From Sphingomonadales bacterium (GTDB lineage: Bacteria; Pseudomonadota; Alphaproteobacteria; Sphingomonadales; Sphingomonadaceae): a DNA stretch of 26,408 bases. Location of the stretch: NCBI GenBank assembly GCA_027489295.1, contig JAIYAA010000020.1, forward strand, positions 1 through 26,408, given 5' to 3'. Numbering within the stretch: position 1 is the first letter of the stretch; each line of letters starts with the position of its first letter. Below, in pieces: positions 24,018-26,408 of this stretch. Both the position numbers and the translations under genes were made by a program. The notes beneath the pieces are model-generated. The model had not been told where the DNA came from and searched no databases. It was given only the letters and a program-made list of their open reading frames with translations.

Positions 24018-24991
24018 AGGGCGGAACGGCTGGCGCGCTGGCGCTGGGCAGCGCGGCCGTGGGCGCGTTGCTGATGTGGGCGCTGACGCCCGACAGGGAC
24101 GACGCGGAGAAGAACGAGAAGACGCCTGCCGCCGAGGCCACCGAACCCGCGGCGGGTCCGGCACTCGATGCCGAGGCGCAGCGCGCCGCCGGGATCGCGA
24201 TCGCGCCGGTCAGGGCAGCGACCGGCGGCGGCGGCGGTCGCACCGCCTATGCCCGCGCGATCGACCTCAGCCCGCTCGCCGCGCTCGCGGCCGATGCCGA
24301 GACGGCGCGGGCGGCTGTCGCGGCTTCGGCACGGCAGCTCGATCGGCTGACCGCGCTCGCCGGCGCCGACCAGAGCGCCGCCCAGCGCGATGTCGAGGCC
24401 GCCAGAGCACAACTTGCCGCCGATCAATCGCGCCTCACGCTCGCCTGCCGCAAGATCGGTCTCGATTTCGGCGCCGGGCTGGCGCAGATCGGCTGCGCCG
24501 GAATCTCGGCGCTGGTGCAACAGGCCGCAGCCGGGCAGGCGGCGCTGCTCCGTATCGACGCGACCGACGGCGCGCTGCCCGCCAGCGGCACGCTCCGCAT
24601 CGGCGATACGGGTACCACCGCGCAGATCCTCGGGCCCGCCGCCGCCGCCGATGCCCAGCTGCAATCGCCGGGCGTGCTGGCGCTGGTGCGCGGTCCTCAG
24701 GCAGCGCAGTTCGGTGTCGGCCGCGTGCTGCCCGTGCCGCTCGGCGGGTCGGGCCAGAGCGGCGTGCTGGTGCCCCGCTCGGCACTGATGCGGGCCGATG
24801 GCGGCATGTTCGTCTATCGCCCGGCCAAGGACGGCCGCTTCACGCGCGTCGCGCTTACCGGCGCGGTGCCGCTCGACGGCGGCTGGTTCGTACCTAGCGG
24901 GCCGCTCAAGCCCGGCGACGCCATCGTCGTTGCGGGCGCGACCACGCTGCTCGGCCTTGAACGCGCCCCTGCCCCGGCGGAAGCGGACTGA
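24014..24991 (+). CDS. RND efflux periplasmic adaptor subunit, atypical
   Basis: The 325-residue product has an N-terminal membrane anchor (about 6-25), an acidic linker, and a short alanine-rich helical region (about 90-145). Its C-terminal half resembles the beta-barrel and membrane-proximal domains of HlyD/CusB-type adaptors (VLVPRSALMRADGGMFVYRP, FTRVALTGAVPLDGGWFVPSGPLKPGDAIVVAGATTLLGLE). The usual lipoyl/barrel-sandwich motif (G..V..l.v..Gd.V..Gq.La) is hard to find: the region where it should lie is a GGGGG stretch followed by AYARAIDLSPLAALA. The helical hairpin is short. Two cysteines (145 and 161) occur in the middle. It overlaps the TolC-type gene by four bases and the permease by one base, so the order and coupling strongly support an adaptor role. 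Confidence 0.78.
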   Translation: MKGGTAGALALGSAAVGALLMWALTPDRDDAEKNEKTPAAEATEPAAGPALDAEAQRAAGIAIAPVRAATGGGGGRTAYARAIDLSPLAALAADAETARAAVAASARQLDRLTALAGADQSAAQRDVEAARAQLAADQSRLTLACRKIGLDFGAGLAQIGCAGISALVQQAAAGQAALLRIDATDGALPASGTLRIGDTGTTAQILGPAAAADAQLQSPGVLALVRGPQAAQFGVGRVLPVPLGGSGQSGVLVPRSALMRADGGMFVYRPAKDGRFTRVALTGAVPLDGGWFVPSGPLKPGDAIVVAGATTLLGLERAPAPAEAD

Positions 24992-26408
24992 TGCTGCACT
25001 GGATCGTCCGCCAGGCGCTGCGCTTCCCCTGGCTCGTGCTGTTCCTCTCGGCGCTGCTGCTGGTGCTCGGCGTGCAGACCGTGCGCCACGCCGCCTATGA
25101 CGTATTCCCCGAATTCGTGCCGCCCCAGGCGACGGTACAGACCGAGGCGCCCGGCTATGTCGCCGAGCAGGTGGAGACGCTGGTCACCCGCCCGATCGAG
25201 GCGATCGTCGGCGGCACCAACGGCGTCGAGACGGTCCGGTCGGAAACGATCCAGGGGCTGTCGGTGCTCACCATCACCTTCAAGGCCGGAATCGATCCCT
25301 TCCGCGCGCGTCAGCAGGTGGCCGAAGCGCTGGCCGATGCCCGCAGCCAGCTGCCCGCAGGGGTCGGCACGCCGGTGATCACCCCGCTCACCTCCTCGAC
25401 GATGGACCTGCTCAAGATCGGCTTCGTCAGCGACCGGCTGAGCCCGATGGCGCTGCGCGACCTCGTCCAGTGGACCGTGCGCCCCCGCCTGCTCGCCGCC
25501 CCCGGCGTCGCCCGCGCCAATGTGTTCGGCGGCGACCGGCGGCGGATCGAGGTGCGCGTGCGCCCCGCCGATCTGGTCGCGCGCCGCGTCTCGATCGCCG
25601 ACGTCGCGGCAGCGACGCAGCGGGTGCTCGCGATCAACGGCGGTGGCTTTGCAGAGACGCCCAACCAGCGCATCCTCATCGCGCCCGACAACGGCACCCT
25701 CACCCCCGCCGCCATCGCCGACACGGTGCTGGTCGCGGGCAGCACCGGCGGCGCGCTGCGGATCGGTGACGTGGCGGAGGTGGTGGAGGCGCCCGCCCCC
25801 GCCTTTGGTGACGCACTGGTGATGGGCCGGTCGGGCGTGCTGATGACGCTCTCCAGCCAATATGGCGCCAACACGCTCGACACCACCCGTGCCGCCGAGG
25901 CCGCGCTGGCCGAGCTGATGCCGGCGCTCAAGGCACAGGGGATCACCGTCTATCCGGCGATGCACCGCCCGGCCAATTTCATCGAGAGCGCGCTGAGCGG
26001 CATCGCGCGCGACCTGCTGATCGGCGCGGGCATGATCGCGCTGGTGCTGCTGCTGTTCCTGCGCGATCTGCGCGTCGCGGCGATCACCTTCCTGTCGATC
26101 CCGCTGTCGCTGCTCGCGGCGCTGATGATCCTCGATTGGGCCGGCCAGACGATCAACACGATGACGCTGGGCGGCCTGGCGGTGGCGCTGGGCGTGGTGA
26201 TCGACGATGCGATCGTCGATATCGAGAACATCGTCCGCCGGCTGCGCGAAGCGCCCGAGGGCGCCGATCGCCGCGCGCTGATCGCCGAGGCCTCGGTCGA
26301 GGTGCGCGGGCCGGTGGTCTACGCCACTTTCGTGCTGGCGCTTACCATCCTGCCGATCCTGTTCCTCACCGGGCTGCAGGGTGCCTTCTTCGCCCCGCTC
26401 GCGCTGGC
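24991..26408 (+). CDS. RND efflux permease, CusA/CzcA-like (3' truncated by the window)
   Basis: The ATG overlaps the adaptor stop by one base (TGATG). The 472 visible residues are the N-terminal part of an RND pump, which is normally about 1000-1050 residues. Seen are TM1 (FPWLVLFLSALLLVLGV), then AAYDVFPEFVPPQATVQTEAPGY and TRPIEAIVGGTNGVETVRSETIQGLSVLTITF, typical of the heavy-metal (HME, COG3696) branch. Then come porter subdomains, TM2-TM3, and TM4 with GVVIDDAIVDIENIVRR (401-417), where D405/D406 are the likely proton-relay acids. The metal-coordinating methionines of CusA lie beyond the window, so metal specificity cannot be judged. This is the inner-membrane engine of the tripartite pump. 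Confidence 0.92.
   Translation, partial: MLHWIVRQALRFPWLVLFLSALLLVLGVQTVRHAAYDVFPEFVPPQATVQTEAPGYVAEQVETLVTRPIEAIVGGTNGVETVRSETIQGLSVLTITFKAGIDPFRARQQVAEALADARSQLPAGVGTPVITPLTSSTMDLLKIGFVSDRLSPMALRDLVQWTVRPRLLAAPGVARANVFGGDRRRIEVRVRPADLVARRVSIADVAAATQRVLAINGGGFAETPNQRILIAPDNGTLTPAAIADTVLVAGSTGGALRIGDVAEVVEAPAPAFGDALVMGRSGVLMTLSSQYGANTLDTTRAAEAALAELMPALKAQGITVYPAMHRPANFIESALSGIARDLLIGAGMIALVLLLFLRDLRVAAITFLSIPLSLLAALMILDWAGQTINTMTLGGLAVALGVVIDDAIVDIENIVRRLREAPEGADRRALIAEASVEVRGPVVYATFVLALTILPILFLTGLQGAFFAPLAL

Overview
The window is dense, GC-rich bacterial DNA. It most likely comes from a sphingomonad (Alphaproteobacteria, Sphingomonadales). The main reason is a TonB-dependent receptor of the Xanthomonas/Caulobacter type followed by a SapC-like gene and a cupin-like (JmjC-type) gene, a set typical of sphingomonads and Caulobacter. 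No rRNA or other taxonomic marker is present, so this is inference. No tRNA, insertion sequence, phage gene or CRISPR array was seen.

Region 1 (1-9271) looks like a glycan-use locus. It holds the tail of an unidentified gene, a secreted parallel beta-helix protein (probable carbohydrate-active enzyme), and a convergent MFS sugar-type transporter. A 227-base divergent control region follows, then a 994-residue TonB-dependent receptor, SapC, a cupin-like protein and a LacI-family repressor, all on the plus strand. A perfect 16-bp LacI-type palindrome (3292-3307) overlaps the likely -10 element of the receptor promoter. The simplest model is that the repressor at 8216-9271 controls receptor, transporter and itself. 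The receptor would import an oligosaccharide, the beta-helix protein would process the polymer, and the MFS carrier would move the product across the inner membrane.

Region 2 (9311-19105, minus strand) is a two-partner secretion operon read tpsA, tpsB, sulfotransferase. TpsA is a predicted 2384-residue exoprotein with a TPS secretion domain, about ten GLUG motifs and an array of sixteen near-identical 79- or 83-residue MBG repeats plus one degenerate copy. TpsB is the outer-membrane POTRA/beta-barrel transporter. A PAPS-type sulfotransferase appears to start on a TTG codon that overlaps the tpsB stop codon, so its translation is probably coupled to the secretion system. This combination is the most interesting lead in the window.

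Region 3 (19502-26408) holds a minus-strand OmpR-type response regulator and histidine kinase pair. It is divergent from a tightly overlapping plus-strand operon of a YncE-like beta-propeller, a TolC-type outer-membrane lipoprotein, an unusual periplasmic adaptor and the first 472 codons of an RND permease of the CusA/CzcA type. The two-component pair probably regulates the efflux operon. A perfect 16-bp palindrome beside a consensus -10 lies in the shared promoter region.
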